DNA from: Ctena decussata
Taxonomy: Eukaryota > Mollusca > Bivalvia > Lucinida > Lucinidae
Direction of reading: 5' to 3'
NCBI GenBank assembly: GCA_963989385.1
Contig: OZ022511.1
Coordinates: forward strand, 6,820,001 to 6,884,000
DNA: 64,000 bases
Shown here in pieces: positions 45,726-57,489 of the stretch. Below the pieces are notes generated by a model. It was not told the origin of the DNA. It made no database searches and saw only the letters and a program-made list of their open reading frames with translations. Positions within the stretch are counted from its first letter, which is position 1. The number at the start of each line of letters is the position of its first letter. The position numbers and the translations under genes are program-made.

Positions 45726-46181
45726 GCATGTTTTTTTATCCCCCTGCACAATGACTCACTGGAACACCGAGTTGGTGTAGACCAATTGCTTATATATATT
45801 TCTTACAATATAATATATATATAGTGTAATTGCAATTGCTTATATTTCTTTATTTATTACAATGTAATGTATAAAGTATATTGTTATCCGTGTCGTCGAT
45901 ATTTTTATGGGGAATATAATTTTAGTAATTATGTTGTTTTTCTGAATATAATATTAGTAAGATTGAACCTACTGAACATGTAAGATCATTTATTCTTCCA
46001 CCTTTGCATATATAAGATAGGCTCTCTGCTCATAAAAGAAACTTCTATCTTACACCTGGCAACATCTTTCTTATATTAGCAACCATACTTTTTTCAATTT
46101 TTGACTGATATTTTAATTTTAAATGAACAAAGTGGACACGCAAGCATGTCGGATGACGTTTGATAGCAGATCATGGGTTTT

Positions 46182-46208
46182 TGACGTCACTCAATTTTAA
46201 TGACGTCA
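46182..46208. promoter_or_regulatory. Two perfect CRE sites
   Basis: TGACGTCA occurs at 46182-46189 and 46201-46208. GTGACGTAAG (a CREB/ATF half-site) follows at about 46249. Such a cluster can be a promoter or an end of a repeat. The next forward frame starts 500 bp downstream. Confidence 0.5.
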
Positions 46209-46486
46209 CTAAAACCGTTTAAAAACGTCGCTAGCAAACTTAAGCCGCGTGACGTAAGAGGCTAAGTTGCATTTTGTTTTCGCCCTCTGGAAGATAAAAT
46301 AGTCCACATATCGTGTTTTCCGTCTATTTTAGAGGTGCAAACTGTGTTTACACCCATTTAAGGACCCGATAAACACACCGGCTGCTCAAAATTTACTTTA
46401 GATCACTGGTTAACAAAACAAAATTTTCCTGTTCTGAAGCCTAATCCGACTTGAGGTTTAAAATCCGCTAACAGTGGGAGAAAAGT

Positions 46487-46624
46487 AATCCATCATGGGG
46501 CAGTCCATGTAGGATAGGTAAATCTCACCCTCGAGGTCTGAATTTCAACAAGCCTCGTCCCTGGTTGAAATTCCGACCCCTCGGGTGAAATTTCCCTATC
46601 CTACATGGACACTCATGATGGATT
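46487..46624. mobile_element. 138-bp palindromic element
   Basis: aatccatcatg at the left pairs with catgatggatt at the right. The arms (about 63 bases) share gtccatgtaggatagg and a tcaacc/ggttga inner edge around a short loop (46551-46562). Likely a MITE or the inverted end of a larger element. No target duplication is clear. Confidence 0.7.
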
Positions 46625-46789
46625 GTTATATTCATTTAGTAAGTATCCATTAATATCACTTAAATCGCCATCCCGTGGCCCGCTTCCTCATATTGTACCC
46701 ATGTTGTGGGAACTTTTCAGTATATATCTTTTTCATGTAACTGTTATGTCAACCACAGACTGGTAAACATAATAGACTGTATATTCGTA

Positions 46790-47071
46790 AGTGCGAACAA
46801 TGTAACAAGGATGAAGATCTACGAAGAAAGCTATGATAGGTCTACGGTTAGATCAGGCTGGATATCCAAGGATGTTGATATTATGGGTCTAATAACATTG
46901 ATCCAAAGTGGAAATAAATACATTACTGTGATTGCGGAAGCCAACATTGCTACCCTTGATAATCAAGCCTTCATGTCTGTGAAAACTAATTGTTTAACAG
47001 ATACACTGTATTTTACTACTACTGCAGATGCAGATCTTCCTATGTCTCCTGTGCAGGTATACTTCCAATGA
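46790..47071 (+). pseudogene. Unrecognised gene fragment
   Basis: A forward frame with MKIYEESYDRSTVRSGWISK, then GLITLIQSGNKYITVIAEAN and DNQAFMSVKTNCLTDTLYF, ending at a TGA. Composition is natural. The frame opens at an ATG at 46706 but the first 30 codons are less convincing. No family recognised. Confidence 0.35.
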
Positions 47072-47079
47072 GGTTACAA

Positions 47080-47650
47080 TGGTGTCCACATTTTAAAGAA
47101 CCATAGCAACCAGCCCGCAGGGCAGCAATGTGAACCAATGCGTGTATGCCTTTATAGCCCTAGATGGAGACATGATCCTCCAAAAGCAGACTGCCAAGAA
47201 GCACACATGACACGTGGTGCCTGATAATCATGTTCCAGTATCAAAGATGCACCGGTTCACCTCATAAACAAAAAGACGCAAACATAACACAGGGCGCAGC
47301 AAATGGCTTTTCATCAGAACTAAAACTGTGCCCGTCACACTTGAGCCGAGTAATAAAAATTGTATCCGCATTGAAAGCGCAGTAGATGAAAGTTGGGCGC
47401 GGTTGAACAAAAAACTGAAACCAATGGACGAGGAAAATACAGTTAACGGGGAGAGTGAGGGACATTGAACATGCTTTGACACGGCCTGGGACAGCAGGCT
47501 CAGGACGAGCATATAACGACATTTTTAAGGGCATTTCCCCCCATCCACCTATTAAAATCCAATCTACGGCTGTAGTTCCGGGGTGCAACAGACATTTGTC
47601 CATAAATGTGAGGATGTGGAGAAGGTGCATTGGGGAGGCCAGATGAATAT
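47080..47650 (+). pseudogene. Unrecognised coding-like stretch
   Basis: Forward frames include 47455-47646 with RDIEHALTRPGTAGSGRAYN, then PPIKIQSTAVVPGCN. Its reverse shadow is open for 122 codons. Basic, proline-containing, possibly the tail of the gene at 46790. Unassigned. Confidence 0.25.
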
Positions 47651-48020
47651 GATAGGGGCCATTATGCTAAATTCATTCTTTTCAGTAACTGCAATTCTAT
47701 ATTTTTTTATTCATTGGTACTATGATTTTGGGTTGACTTGTTTTCGATTTTTTATGAACTAAAAGCAAGTTATGGAATTGTTATGTCACTGGTTTCAATT
47801 CAAATTTAAACGTTGATGTTTCGTTCTGATACAATATTCTTGAAAAGTATCTCAATATTTTTCCTTTTTTTCAAATATATTGCATGCTACTTCGCAGAAA
47901 CTATTTTGATTATAATTAATTATTGAATTCCTACGCTAACTTTTTGATGTGAAAATACTAAATATTTGTCATTTTTAGAATTTCAGTGAAAGGCAAATTT
48001 TTGAATAATGAACTAACAAT
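47650..48020. other. No gene seen
   Basis: AT-rich spacer. Confidence 0.4.
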
Positions 48021-48024
48021 ATAA

Positions 48025-49996
48025 ACAAGAGGGCCATGAGGCCCTGAATCGCTCACCTGAACAATTGGCAAGCTGGCTTTTACTTAAAATGTCTGAAATT
48101 GTCAAAATATGAGTTTTGGGTCAAAAGTCAAAGAATGACCATGACCACTTGTACTCATAAATCTTCATGTACTCATTAAGACAACCATATATACCATTTT
48201 TAGGCCAAAATCTTCAAAACTTTCCATGAAATCTTATGTTCTAGCATTTTCCCATATTTGACCATGCCGCAAAAAAGGTCAAGGTAAACCCAAGGTCACC
48301 ATTTGAACAGTCTTGGTGGTACTCTAGTACTCCATGCTATTTACCAAGTTTCAAGGCCATAGGTGGATTGGTTCTGGAGAAGAAAAATATTAAAGATTTA
48401 TACCATAAGTGGTAATGGCGGCCATGTTGGTCATGTGACCTGGACCGTTTGAACAAATTTTTCATTCAATCAACCCCTGGAGGCTCTGTATAAAATGTGT
48501 TCACAATTGGCCCTTTGGCTTTTGAGGAAATGGCTGAAAATGTCAAAATATGAGCGATCTGGATCAAAGGTAAAAAAATGACCTTGACCTCTTGTACTCA
48601 TAATTCTTCATGAACTCATTAAGACAACTGTATATACCAATTTTTTAGGCCAAAATCTTCAAACTTTCCATGAAATCATATGTTCTACCATTTTCCCATA
48701 TTTGACCTTGCTGTAAAAGGTCAAGGTCAACACAAGGTCATAATTTGAACAATCTTGATAGTAATCAAGTACCCAATGCTACATACAAAGTCTCAAGGCC
48801 ATCGGTCAATTGGTTCTGGAGAAGAAGATTTATAAAGGTATTTACCATATATGGGCATGGCGGCCATGTTGATCATGTGTCCAGGAGCGTTAGAAAATTT
48901 TTTCATTCCCTCAACCCCTCGAGGCTCTATATGAAATTTGGTTTCAATTGGCTTAGTGGTTTTAGAGCAGATTCTTTGAAATTGTCAAAATTTGAAATTT
49001 CTGGGTCAAAGGTCAAAGAATGACCTTGACCTCTTGTACTCACATATCTTCATGTACTCATTCAGATGATTGTATATACCAATTTTTAGGCCAAAATCTT
49101 CAAAACTTACCATGAAATCTCATGTGCTAGCATTTTCCGATATTTGACCTTGCCGTAAAAAAGGGCAAGGTCAACCCAGGGTCATAATTTGAACAATCTT
49201 GATAGTACTTGAGTACCCAATGCTACATACCGAGTTTCAAGACCATCGGTCTACTGGTTCTGGAGAAGAAGATTTTTAAAGGTTTTTACCATATATGGGC
49301 GTGGTGGCCATGTTGGTCATGTGACCTGGACCGTATGAACAAATTTTCATTCCCTCAACCCCTGGAGGATCTATATGCAATTTAATTACAATTGGCCTAG
49401 TTGTTTTTGAGGAGATTGTTTGATATTGTTAAAATATGAGAGTTCTGGGTCAAAGGTCAAAGAATGACCTTGACCTCTTGAACTCATAAATCTTCATGTA
49501 GTCATTCAGATGACTGTATGTACCAATTTTTAGGCCAAAATATTCAACAGTTTCCAAGATATCTTATGTTGCAGCATTTTGCCATATAAAAGCATAAGGA
49601 AGCAAATTTGACCTTACCGTAAAAAAGGTCAAGGTCAACCCAAGGTCATAATTTGAACAATCTTGGTAGTACTCGTGTACCCGATGCTACATACCAAGTT
49701 TCAAGGCCATCGCCCTATTGGTTCTGGAGAAGTAGATTTTTTCAGGTTTTTACCATATATGGGCATGGCGGCCATGTTGGTCATGTGACCAGGACCGTTT
49801 GAACAACTTTTCGTTCCTAAAGTCCCAGGAGGCTACATATGAAATTTGGTGGCAATTGGCCAAGCGGTTTTAGAGGAGAAGTTGTTTGAAAGTGTGGACG
49901 GACGACGGACGACGGACGACGTACGACGGACGACGGACGCCGGAGCCTTACCATCCTATAAGCTCCCCCGGAGCCGCTGGCTCAGGTGAGCTAAAA
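48025..49996. mobile_element. Hairpin-ended tandem-repeat element 3
   Basis: Begins acaagagggccatgaggccc (hairpin), then tgaatcgctcacctga. Four diverged units of ~435 bp follow, starting near 48085, 48535, 48970 and 49400. Each has tgaccttgacc, ttttaggccaaaatcttca, ggtcaaggtcaa and ggcggccatgttggtcatgt. A (gacggac) microsatellite at 49893-49942 is followed by the hairpin-forming gctccccc..ggagc..ctggctcaggtgagctaaaaa. cgctcacctga and tcaggtgagct are inverted ends. No coding capacity. Confidence 0.8.
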
Positions 49997-50259
49997 AGCC
50001 ATAGAAACAGTGTGTTTATTATTTGAAAAGAATTAAGTAACAACTGTCCTTTAACATTTATAGCTATTATGTAATTTTGTCAGTTTTATTCATGCTAATG
50101 GCACGAGGCAATACATGTTTATATACTCTGTATCACTTTTTGTCTGAATGAAGAAGCTCTGATGAAATCGTTTTTTTTGATTTTGTAATAATTATAAATG
50201 TTGTTTTGATTTTGATTATACAGTCTTAATTAGACTAAAAGATAAAAAAAATAGAAAAC

Positions 50260-51180
50260 TGTGTCTGTAAGACACTAATGATGCCCCCGTGCAGCGCCTG
50301 TCACATGACGTGTATATCCATAAAGCACCTACAATGAATCCATTGAAAACATACCCTACCATGTAAAAAATGCCCAAAATGACTAAGTTAAAAAGTCTGT
50401 GATTCTGTCAAAATTAATTCTAGATCTATCAAAACGCTTCATACATATCTTCAAATATGTCCACAATATGTTGACAAGGTTTGAAAAAGATCCACTGAAA
50501 ACTGTTGAGCAAGTTGATAACAGGAACTCCATACTCTACAATGCAAAAATTTCCCTAGAATGACTAAGTTCAAAAGGCAGATATACTGTCAAAATTAATT
50601 CTAGGTCCAACAAAAACCCACATGCAAATCTTCAATACATTCAGAGCATGTATGCAAGGTTTCAAAAAGATCCATTGAAAACTGTGGAGGAGTTGATTAC
50701 ACAAACTCTATACCATAGAATGCAAAAATTTGCATAAAATGACTAAGTTCAAAAGTCCGTAATTTTGTCAGAATTCATTCTAGGTCCAACACAAACCCAC
50801 ATGCACATCTTTAATATGTCCACAACATGTATGCAAAGTTTGAAAAAGATCCATTGAAAACTGTGGGAAGAGTTGATTACACAAACTCTATACCCTACTA
50901 TACAAAAATTTGCCTAAAATGACTAAGTTCAAAAGGCCGTTAATCTGTCAAAATTAATTTTAGCTCCATCAAAAATCCACATGCACATCTTCATTATGTC
51001 CATAGCATGTATGCAAAGTTTGAAAGAGTTCCATTGAAAACTGTGGGAGGAGTTGATTACACAAACTCTATACTTTAAAGCGTGACGAACAGACAGACGG
51101 ACGGACAGACAGACGGACAGACAGACAGACAGGGGCAAATCTTAATGCCCCCTGACTATCGTCACGGGGGCATAAAAAAT
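50260..51180. mobile_element. Hairpin-ended tandem-repeat element 4
   Basis: Begins at the hairpin gtgtctgtaagacac, then atgcccccgtg (50281). Four to five units of ~180 bp follow with aaaatgactaagttcaaaag, gtcaaaattaattctag and gaaaactgtgg. A (gacagacggacg) microsatellite at 51080-51131 is followed by cttaatgccccc, then cacgggggcataaaaaa. atgcccccgtg and cacgggggcat are perfect inverted ends. Confidence 0.8.
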
Positions 51181-51184
51181 AAAT

Positions 51185-51840
51185 AAAGATGAACGAAACT
51201 TATTTTGTGCCAAAATTTCAACTTTGTAAGTTTATGTCGTTTCAGAGTTGTATTTCATATTGCTTGGAGTCATTAAAAAGGTAGAACATCTCGAGAAATG
51301 ATGCAATGAAATGTATATTTAAAACCTGGTTATTCAGAGACTTCATGGAGTCTCAGGTATAAATGCAAATAAGGTGCATATATATTTTTGTGCACTGTTT
51401 TGAATTTTTTTTATGATTTTACATTTTGATATTGCTGTTTGAAATGAACAAAATACTCATTTTCAACGAATCTTGCAGGGAAAAAATTTAACTGAAGACT
51501 GGAGAATGATCTTGGTGAGGGGAGGATGCTCTGGTTAGGCCACATTCTTTCACTCAATTTCATTCAGAAGTTAGGCTGAAAGATGATTTTTAGAGACATG
51601 TTACATCAACTATCTTGAGATACATTTTAAGCCTGGCATCAGGCCATGTATTTATGCATTGCCTTTATGGAAAGGTAAATAACCAGTACACTGCTATCAG
51701 CAAGACGTTTTGTTACTTGCTAGTTTGGCTACAGACCCTATGTTCAATATATCCCCTGCAAAGGAACATAGGGTCTGGTCACTTGCATCTGAGATTTTTC
51801 CCAAATCTTGGTTAGCGAACTTTGCTGACCTTATGTCCAG
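51185..51840. other. No gene seen
   Basis: Non-coding. The words ccctatgttc / gaacatagggtc (about 51737 and 51765) form a short inverted repeat. Confidence 0.35.
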
Positions 51841-51847
51841 CCTTTTA

Positions 51848-53075
51848 TACCCCCATTCCACTGGATGACGCTTTGACTGCGCTCTTGGCGATCATGGCGC
51901 TTCTCAAAAATTTTCGAAATCGCAGCAGAAGCGTAGGCATTTGCCAAAACTTGGATCTTGTGCGCTTCCAGTACGCTGCCAGTATGCTTCTAATACGATC
52001 TCGCCACGCTAGTCACGATGCTGTCGCGATTTAGCTGCGCTTCTGCCACGCTCAACGGACTTCGAGGGCGCTTCTAATACGCAGCTACTACGGCAAAGGA
52101 TTTCAAGCTACGCTTGAGCTACGCTTATTACAATGCATTTGCGATCGTGCTACGATCTAAGTGCCGGAGCTGCCTCATGCTGCGCTTGTGTTGCGCTTTG
52201 TAACCGCTTCTATGTAAATCGGCGGAGAATCGGGTTCAGCAGTAGTTAGCCACCAGCCTTCAAACAATATTGATAATATAAAAATTCCAGTGGCTATGGC
52301 CCAGCTGGCAATCATGAACTAGTGACTTCGAACAACTCGTCTTGTTCTTCTTGCTGTTCAGGCTCAACTGGGACCTCTGCTCGGCGTTCTAAAGGGCGCC
52401 TATCTGGCTCAGTTTAGAGAGCAAGAGCCTGGCCCCCTGTCAAAAGCAGAAGGCGAAATCCACACCAGGCCTGGTCAGGAGACTATTTTCACGCAGCCTT
52501 TACCGCAGGAGAGGGTATTCCAACTCCTGCTCCGGGCAGCCTGCATCTTGAATGAAACGTGAGAATCGAGTTATGAAACGTTGTGGAAACGCGGCGTTTT
52601 CATGCCCAGATCGCCATAAGAGCAGAGGAAACGCAGATAAAGCGCCAAGAGCGCAGCGGAAGCGTCGTGGTTGCGATATTCATCAATAATAGAGTCGCAG
52701 CGGAAGCGGCAAGAGCGCAACGGGAGCGCAAAGAGCGTAGTAGAAGCGTAGCTGGGTCGCAGACGAATCTCACGGCGCTGTCGGCACGATCCCGCTGCGC
52801 TGGTGCTGCGTTGCTCCCGCTGCTGCTGCGCTCATGAATTTCGAGCTACGTTCTTACTACGTTTTCGGTGCGCTTTAAGTCCACGGCGCTTCCGCTACGT
52901 AAATTTTGAGCAGAGTCAAAACAAGCGCCGTGACTTGGCGATCATGTCGCTTCTGATATGCTTTCACTGCGAGCTAGAAGCTTTTCCTGCGCTGCTGCCG
53001 CTTCTGCTACGATTCATGGCGCTTTGTCCAAAATTTCGGAGCGCAGTGGAAGCGCCGTCCAGTGGAATGGGGGTA
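51848..53075. mobile_element. Fold-back element, 1.23 kb, TTA target duplication
   Basis: Ends are inverted: tacccccattccactgga at the left, the same 18 bases as the complement of the right end, then gcgctt. TTA lies at 51845-51847 and 53076-53078. The flanks of the body (51865-52230 and 52570-53060) are made of short words such as gcgcttctgctacg and their complements (agcggaagcg). The centre (52240-52560) is unrelated. Open frames across it (for example 52583-52837) only reflect the repeat. Same plan and TSD length as the element at 17070-18231, with different terminal sequence. Harbinger-type non-autonomous element is the best guess. Confidence 0.82.
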
Positions 53076-53079
53076 TTAG

Positions 53080-55200
53080 ATGCTGCAGTGGCGGATTTTT
53101 TTGTAGAAGCAATTTGAAGATGTAAACACAAAAGGTACAGATAAAGCTAATGTTCTGTGGCAACTTGTTTTTAAATCTACAGGTTTTGAGAACAGGAAAC
53201 TAAATACAATAAACCTGAACCACCAATTTTCTGTAATGGATTATTCTATCTTTTGATTTTGGACTGGTCCATTTTATAGTTGAGGGGGTGTTTAACAGAA
53301 AAAAATAAGTAAAAGCAAAAGAGTGTTTATACCTTTCCAGAGCAGTCTAATCAGCATCTACACTGTTTGCAGAATCAGGTTTGTCCGACTGATCTGATCA
53401 GTATTAGTCAAGACCAAAGACCTCCACCCCCACTCCACCCCACCCCCTCCGTGTTTAGAGAACATGTAGCTATCTAAAGACAATTAATTCCTGAGCCCAT
53501 TGATTTTTCAAAAAAAAAAATTGGAATATTCTACATTTAGGTTTTGGACTAATTCATTTTATGCTTGAGTGAGTGTTTTACAGAAAATTAAGTAAATGCC
53601 AAACACTGTTTATATTTCCCCTGAGCAGTCTTATCTGGGTCTACTCTGTTGAAACATGTTTGTCCCATTTAAAGACAGGGATGGTACTATATAATGAGGA
53701 TTATCTTCTACAGTGTCATTCAATTGGACGGACACACGGCGCCAAGTGTGTGCAACTATGGTTACGTACCGTTGAGCCACTTGGGTAACGTCGATAAGAG
53801 AATTGAACTGAACTCAACTGAACAGTGTCATTCTGTCTCTTGATCCTGAAGTGTCAACACCTCCAGTCAGCCAATAAAATTATCATAACTGTTAATTCTG
53901 GCCCAGTGATTGGTTGGCTAAATTTTCACACCTTCATCTGTACAGTTAACATTGCTATGTGCTGGGAACCAGACCCCACTCCCCCCCCCCCGCCCCCTCC
54001 CCGAAGTCCTGTCTGTAATTAAGAGAAGAGTGACTGTGTGTTATCACAATGAAACCTAGTCACCTAATAATTATGACACATTGGTTTGTGGAGAAAGACA
54101 TATATGTAGCTCATGGTTGAAGAATTTACAATAAAATAAATTATCTGCAAAAAATTCAAACACATGTGGAGAAATTTTAAGAACAGACATTTAATACATC
54201 TATTCAAATGTATAAAAAACATATTTTAATCTGATCAGCACCAATCAAGATCCAATGCATACACGTCTGATTTAAGAGAAGTCCTACTGTCATGAATCAT
54301 ATCATGACTAGTGAGGACAGAATCTGTTTAAATTGGAATGAAAAATGTGATACAGCTGACTGCCTGTTAGCTGGTCATAATGTAAATTTGCCAGTGTTGA
54401 AATAATATACTATCAGATCTTCTAATCTGGCGTGGTTTAAAATGTTGAATGGAATACAGTGGACTGGAATGGTCTTGTCCACCTTTTTCCATCGATTTGG
54501 AATTGCACTTTTTCAGGAAAGAATTTTCTCCCTCTGAGGAAGCCATTTCTTCCTGACGAGAACCACTGTCGCATGCTCTTGGAGCAATTGTAACCAATTC
54601 ACAGTAGATTATGTCATCCATTCCATTCCATTCCAGGTTTTAAACTATACCCCTAAAATTCACAGACAGATTGAGAAACCAAAACTAATTGATTTCTGAG
54701 GGTGATGGAGATAAAGATCTCTGTTAGTCTAATGGACACTTTATGGCACTTGTAATGTTGCTTTGATTAACTCAAGAATTTGTGAGAAGAGTGTCATATT
54801 GCAGAGCCTCTTCTGAAAGTTACCAGGCGAATCTGACAACCAGAGTAATATACAGATTCAACTGTAGCCAGGCTAATTACTTGCCTTTAAATGAAATACA
54901 TGGGCCTGAAGAAATAGCTTGAAGGCAGGACGGTTAACCGAGTTCGAATCCCCCCACTTTACAACGAACCAGTTATCTGACCTCTGGCAGAAGTTCAATA
55001 CAGGTAGCATTTGTAATACTTTACAAATGAGTTTTATTGCTTTGCTGATTCTTATCCGTTATCCAAATCTTAGAACATGTGTTAACTTATGCAGATACAG
55101 GCTTTCTTAATCACAGCAGAATTTGCTGATTCATATCTAAAATCAATGGATATGGAACAGGCAATCTTTTCTGGAACAACCAAACTAAATTATGACGAAA
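53080..55200. other. No gene seen
   Basis: Non-coding, with C-rich stretches at 53425-53448 and 53980-54003. Two related segments (53330-53400 and 53570-53650, sharing ttttggact and acagaaaa..aagtaaa) suggest an old duplication. A B-box-like gttaaccgagttcgaatcc at 54931-54950 could be a tRNA-SINE scrap. Confidence 0.35.
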
Positions 55201-55234
55201 TAAGAAATAATCAAAGGCTGTTGTGAGCGTATAT

Positions 55235-55621
55235 TTAAATGTTAAGGATGTTCTGTTCTGTTTGCCAAGAGGTACAGGCAAATCATTTGTGTTTGGAAAT
55301 TGCACCAGTGGCATTTTGCTACCTTTACCATAGAGACGCCATGCCATATTTGACATAATCAGTAACTGCCATTTCACCACTCGTCTCTTTGATAAGGTCT
55401 CAAGTACAAAAATTGAAATCATTGGGACTAAAAGCCGCTTATTTGACAGATGTTCCTGTGAAGAATGAGTCTGAGGGAATGACAATGAACGATATAAAAT
55501 GTAGACAATTTGAGGTTTCATTGTCAACACCAGGGGATCACGGAGGTATCGTCATTGACCTGTCAGATAAGAAGATTTTGAGAGCTATACTTATTGATGA
55601 GGCACATTGCAGTGTCAAATT
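55235..55621 (+). pseudogene. RecQ-like helicase fragment
   Basis: Three frames in order. At about 55245-55285, VLFCLPRGTGKSFVF, a Walker A like RecQ 'LPTGSGKS'. At 55389-55465, IRSQVQKLKSLGLKAAYLTD, the RecQ motif Ia region ('SPL..LM.DQV..L...G..A'). At about 55585-55621, LIDEAHCSVK, motif II DEAH with the following Cys that RecQ enzymes have. The last frame runs into a good donor (ttgtaagtat, 55622), so the missing '.EWG' would be in the next exon. A frameshift and a stop separate the Walker A part from the rest. No later motifs are recognised. Confidence 0.65.
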
Positions 55622-55624
55622 GTA

Positions 55625-56100
55625 AGTATCGTGTGTATTTTAATTACATAGGGTAGATATGAGACTGTCGCATTTTTATTCAATAACAAGAAATTTGGTA
55701 AAGTTATTATTAGAAAACCATAAAAATTCTTAGTATTGGGAGACAGGACTGTGCAAACAGTGCAGAGCTACATTGAGTTGCTCCTGAAGATGCAGTCTGG
55801 TCAGGTTCTTCACTGTCAGCCTTTCTATCTGCATCATTCAGACGCATTACTTAATGGGAAAAGCAAACTGTTTAAGTTTTACAACAATGTAAATACAGTA
55901 ATTAATCTAAGGTGTTCCTATTCTTATAATTTCTATGGCATGTAAGAAATCAGATACAAAGGCGTAGCAAGATCTACCACAACTTTAATATATATCATGT
56001 CTACAGTGATCATCAACATCTCCACGGGAAATCACTCTAGAAATTATCACTCTATGGAATTATTATTAAACTGGGGAAGATGATGATACACAGAAGCTAA
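55625..56100. other. No gene assigned
   Basis: A 69-codon frame at 55736-55945 (VQSYIELLLKMQSGQVLHC) may be coding but is not recognised. It could belong with either neighbour. Confidence 0.25.
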
Positions 56101-56736
56101 AATAAATTGTCGATGATGTACTGGTCAAAACAGATAGCCCGGACACAAAAATTTTGTGTGGTCCTGATCAGAAAGTAGGGGAATACATGATGAAATTATT
56201 GAAAGTTGATTCCAAGTATACCAACTTATTGCTTGAATTTCCGTGCTTGCATCTATGGAAGTTCAGCTTACAAATGTGCTGGCATGCTCCATATCCTGAA
56301 ATACACGAGAGATGTGATGTACGAGAAGAGATAAATAGTCACAGGTATGGACTGAAAGAAATTTATGGTTAAGAGTATGATAGCTGTAGCTCAGTCTTGG
56401 AATAAGTATTTCACCATTGTGGTCAAATGAATATGTGCCGAAGGAGTTGCGATCAACTTGTGCAGTGTATTCTTGGGAGTACAGACTCTGTATCAAATCT
56501 TTGAGATCTACAAAACAGCTGCTAGAACACAGCTACACAGTAAACAGATAGAGACTTTAGTCCTTCAGTCTGGCATTGTGACAAATGAAGATGACAAACC
56601 GTCTCTAGTCAATTTTACAAATGGAGAACGGAGACGGATTGTTGAATTTGAGTCAAAGATATGGATCATTTTTGTTTTCGAAAAAAAACATAAGTACGAC
56701 CTGTCCGAGATAGTAGTTTATTTTCAGAATATCTAG
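56100..56736 (+). pseudogene. Unrecognised gene fragment after the helicase
   Basis: Frames in order: from about 56112, DSPDTKILCGPDQKVGEYMM and LLEFPCLHLWK; then in another frame SAYKCAGMLHILKYTRD; then 56458-56736, VQTLYQIFEIYKTAARTQLH, SKQIETLVLQSGIV. 'GPD.K.G....L', 'EFP.LHL' and 'SAYK.AG..H.L.YM.D' recur in uncharacterised invertebrate proteins as I recall. Decayed by at least two frameshifts. It may be a part of the DUF6589-associated group. Confidence 0.4.
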
Positions 56737-56819
56737 ATGCAAAAAGGAATACATCTTAGCAAATGTTACTCGTTAAATTGTTTTATATGCGAATACATTG
56801 TTTTCTTCTGTTCTTTACT

Positions 56820-57081
56820 CGATAATCATTATAATATATTTGATATCGTAACTGATCGAAATGAAAGCTACAGTTTTGAAGTCTTAGTGTTTTATACGGA
56901 AATTTCCGACAATCTAGGAGCCTTTCCGATCGTCGAACACGTGGACAGCTGTAAAGAAAGTTTTGTTTTGGAGGGTTCTAAGACCTTTAACGGACATTTT
57001 GTTGCTCCCTCTAAAAATGTCAATGCTAACAAGAGGAAAACGAGCGGTAAGTTGAATGTTATCATTTATGAAATGAAATAA
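56820..57081 (+). pseudogene. Unrecognised exon candidate with splice donor
   Basis: Open frame with NHYNIFDIVTDRNESYSFEV, then VFYTEISDNLGAFPIVEHVD and CKESFVLEGSKTFNGHFVAP, ending KRKTSG at ggtaagttg (57050). The composition is that of a conserved soluble protein. The frame is open back to an ATG at 56737, but the first 25 codons are hydrophobic and less convincing. No family recognised. Confidence 0.4.
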
Positions 57082-57084
57082 CAC

Positions 57085-57270
57085 TTAAGTGACCCTTTGT
57101 ATGCGCTAATCTATGTTTTTGGAACTGTCGACCCAGTTACGCTGATATGCAATTATATTTCAAGACACAAGGGAAAACTAGTCTGTTTACATTGGAGTTT
57201 ACCGTTGGGTTAATAATTATATAGTATAAAGGACTTGGACATCTATTAGCAAATTAACAAATTGATGACA
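57085..57270. other. Spacer, no gene seen
   Basis: AT-rich. Confidence 0.4.
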
Positions 57271-57271
57271 G

Positions 57272-57330
<59 letters not shown>

Positions 57331-57380
57331 TGAGAGTGTGTGAGAGAGAGTGTGGGGTGTGTGAGAGAAAGAGAGAGATT
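57271..57380. repeat. (GA)n microsatellite
   Basis: About 110 bases of gaga repeat with gtgtgtgag interruptions in the second half. Confidence 0.97.
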
Positions 57381-57416
57381 AGATATGATTAGTCAAGCTA
57401 AAAAAATATAAATTTA

Positions 57417-57482
57417 AAGAGTAACTACACTTCAAGAACTGACTGAATCAGAGCCAAAACCCTATCCCAACATCAAAAGAAT
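57417..57482 (-). repeat. About 160-bp interspersed repeat, partial reverse copy
   Basis: Reverse complement of the last 66 bases of the repeat at 20318-20480 (aaagagtaactacacttc...ccctatcccaacatcaaa). It lies 0.7 kb from a full forward copy at 58202. Confidence 0.85.
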
Positions 57483-57489
57483 GCGTTTG

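Noticed and set aside
46706..46790. Start codon at 46706 as the true gene start
   Set aside because: The first 30 codons look like chance AT-rich sequence; the likely coding part begins later.
47262..47630. 122-codon reverse frame
   Set aside because: No family; the forward reading is as open and lies downstream of a forward fragment.
49893..49942. CRISPR-like short repeats
   Set aside because: Simple ggacgac microsatellite without unique spacers, in a eukaryotic transposable element.
50929..51138. 69-codon reverse frame with Leu-Ser-Val-Cys repeats
   Set aside because: Translation of the (gacagacggacg) tract.
52583..53117. 84- and 104-codon forward frames
   Set aside because: They are made of the fold-back element's word repeats.
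55111..55530. 139-codon reverse frame
   Set aside because: It runs antisense to the RecQ-like motifs on the forward strand, which are recognisable.
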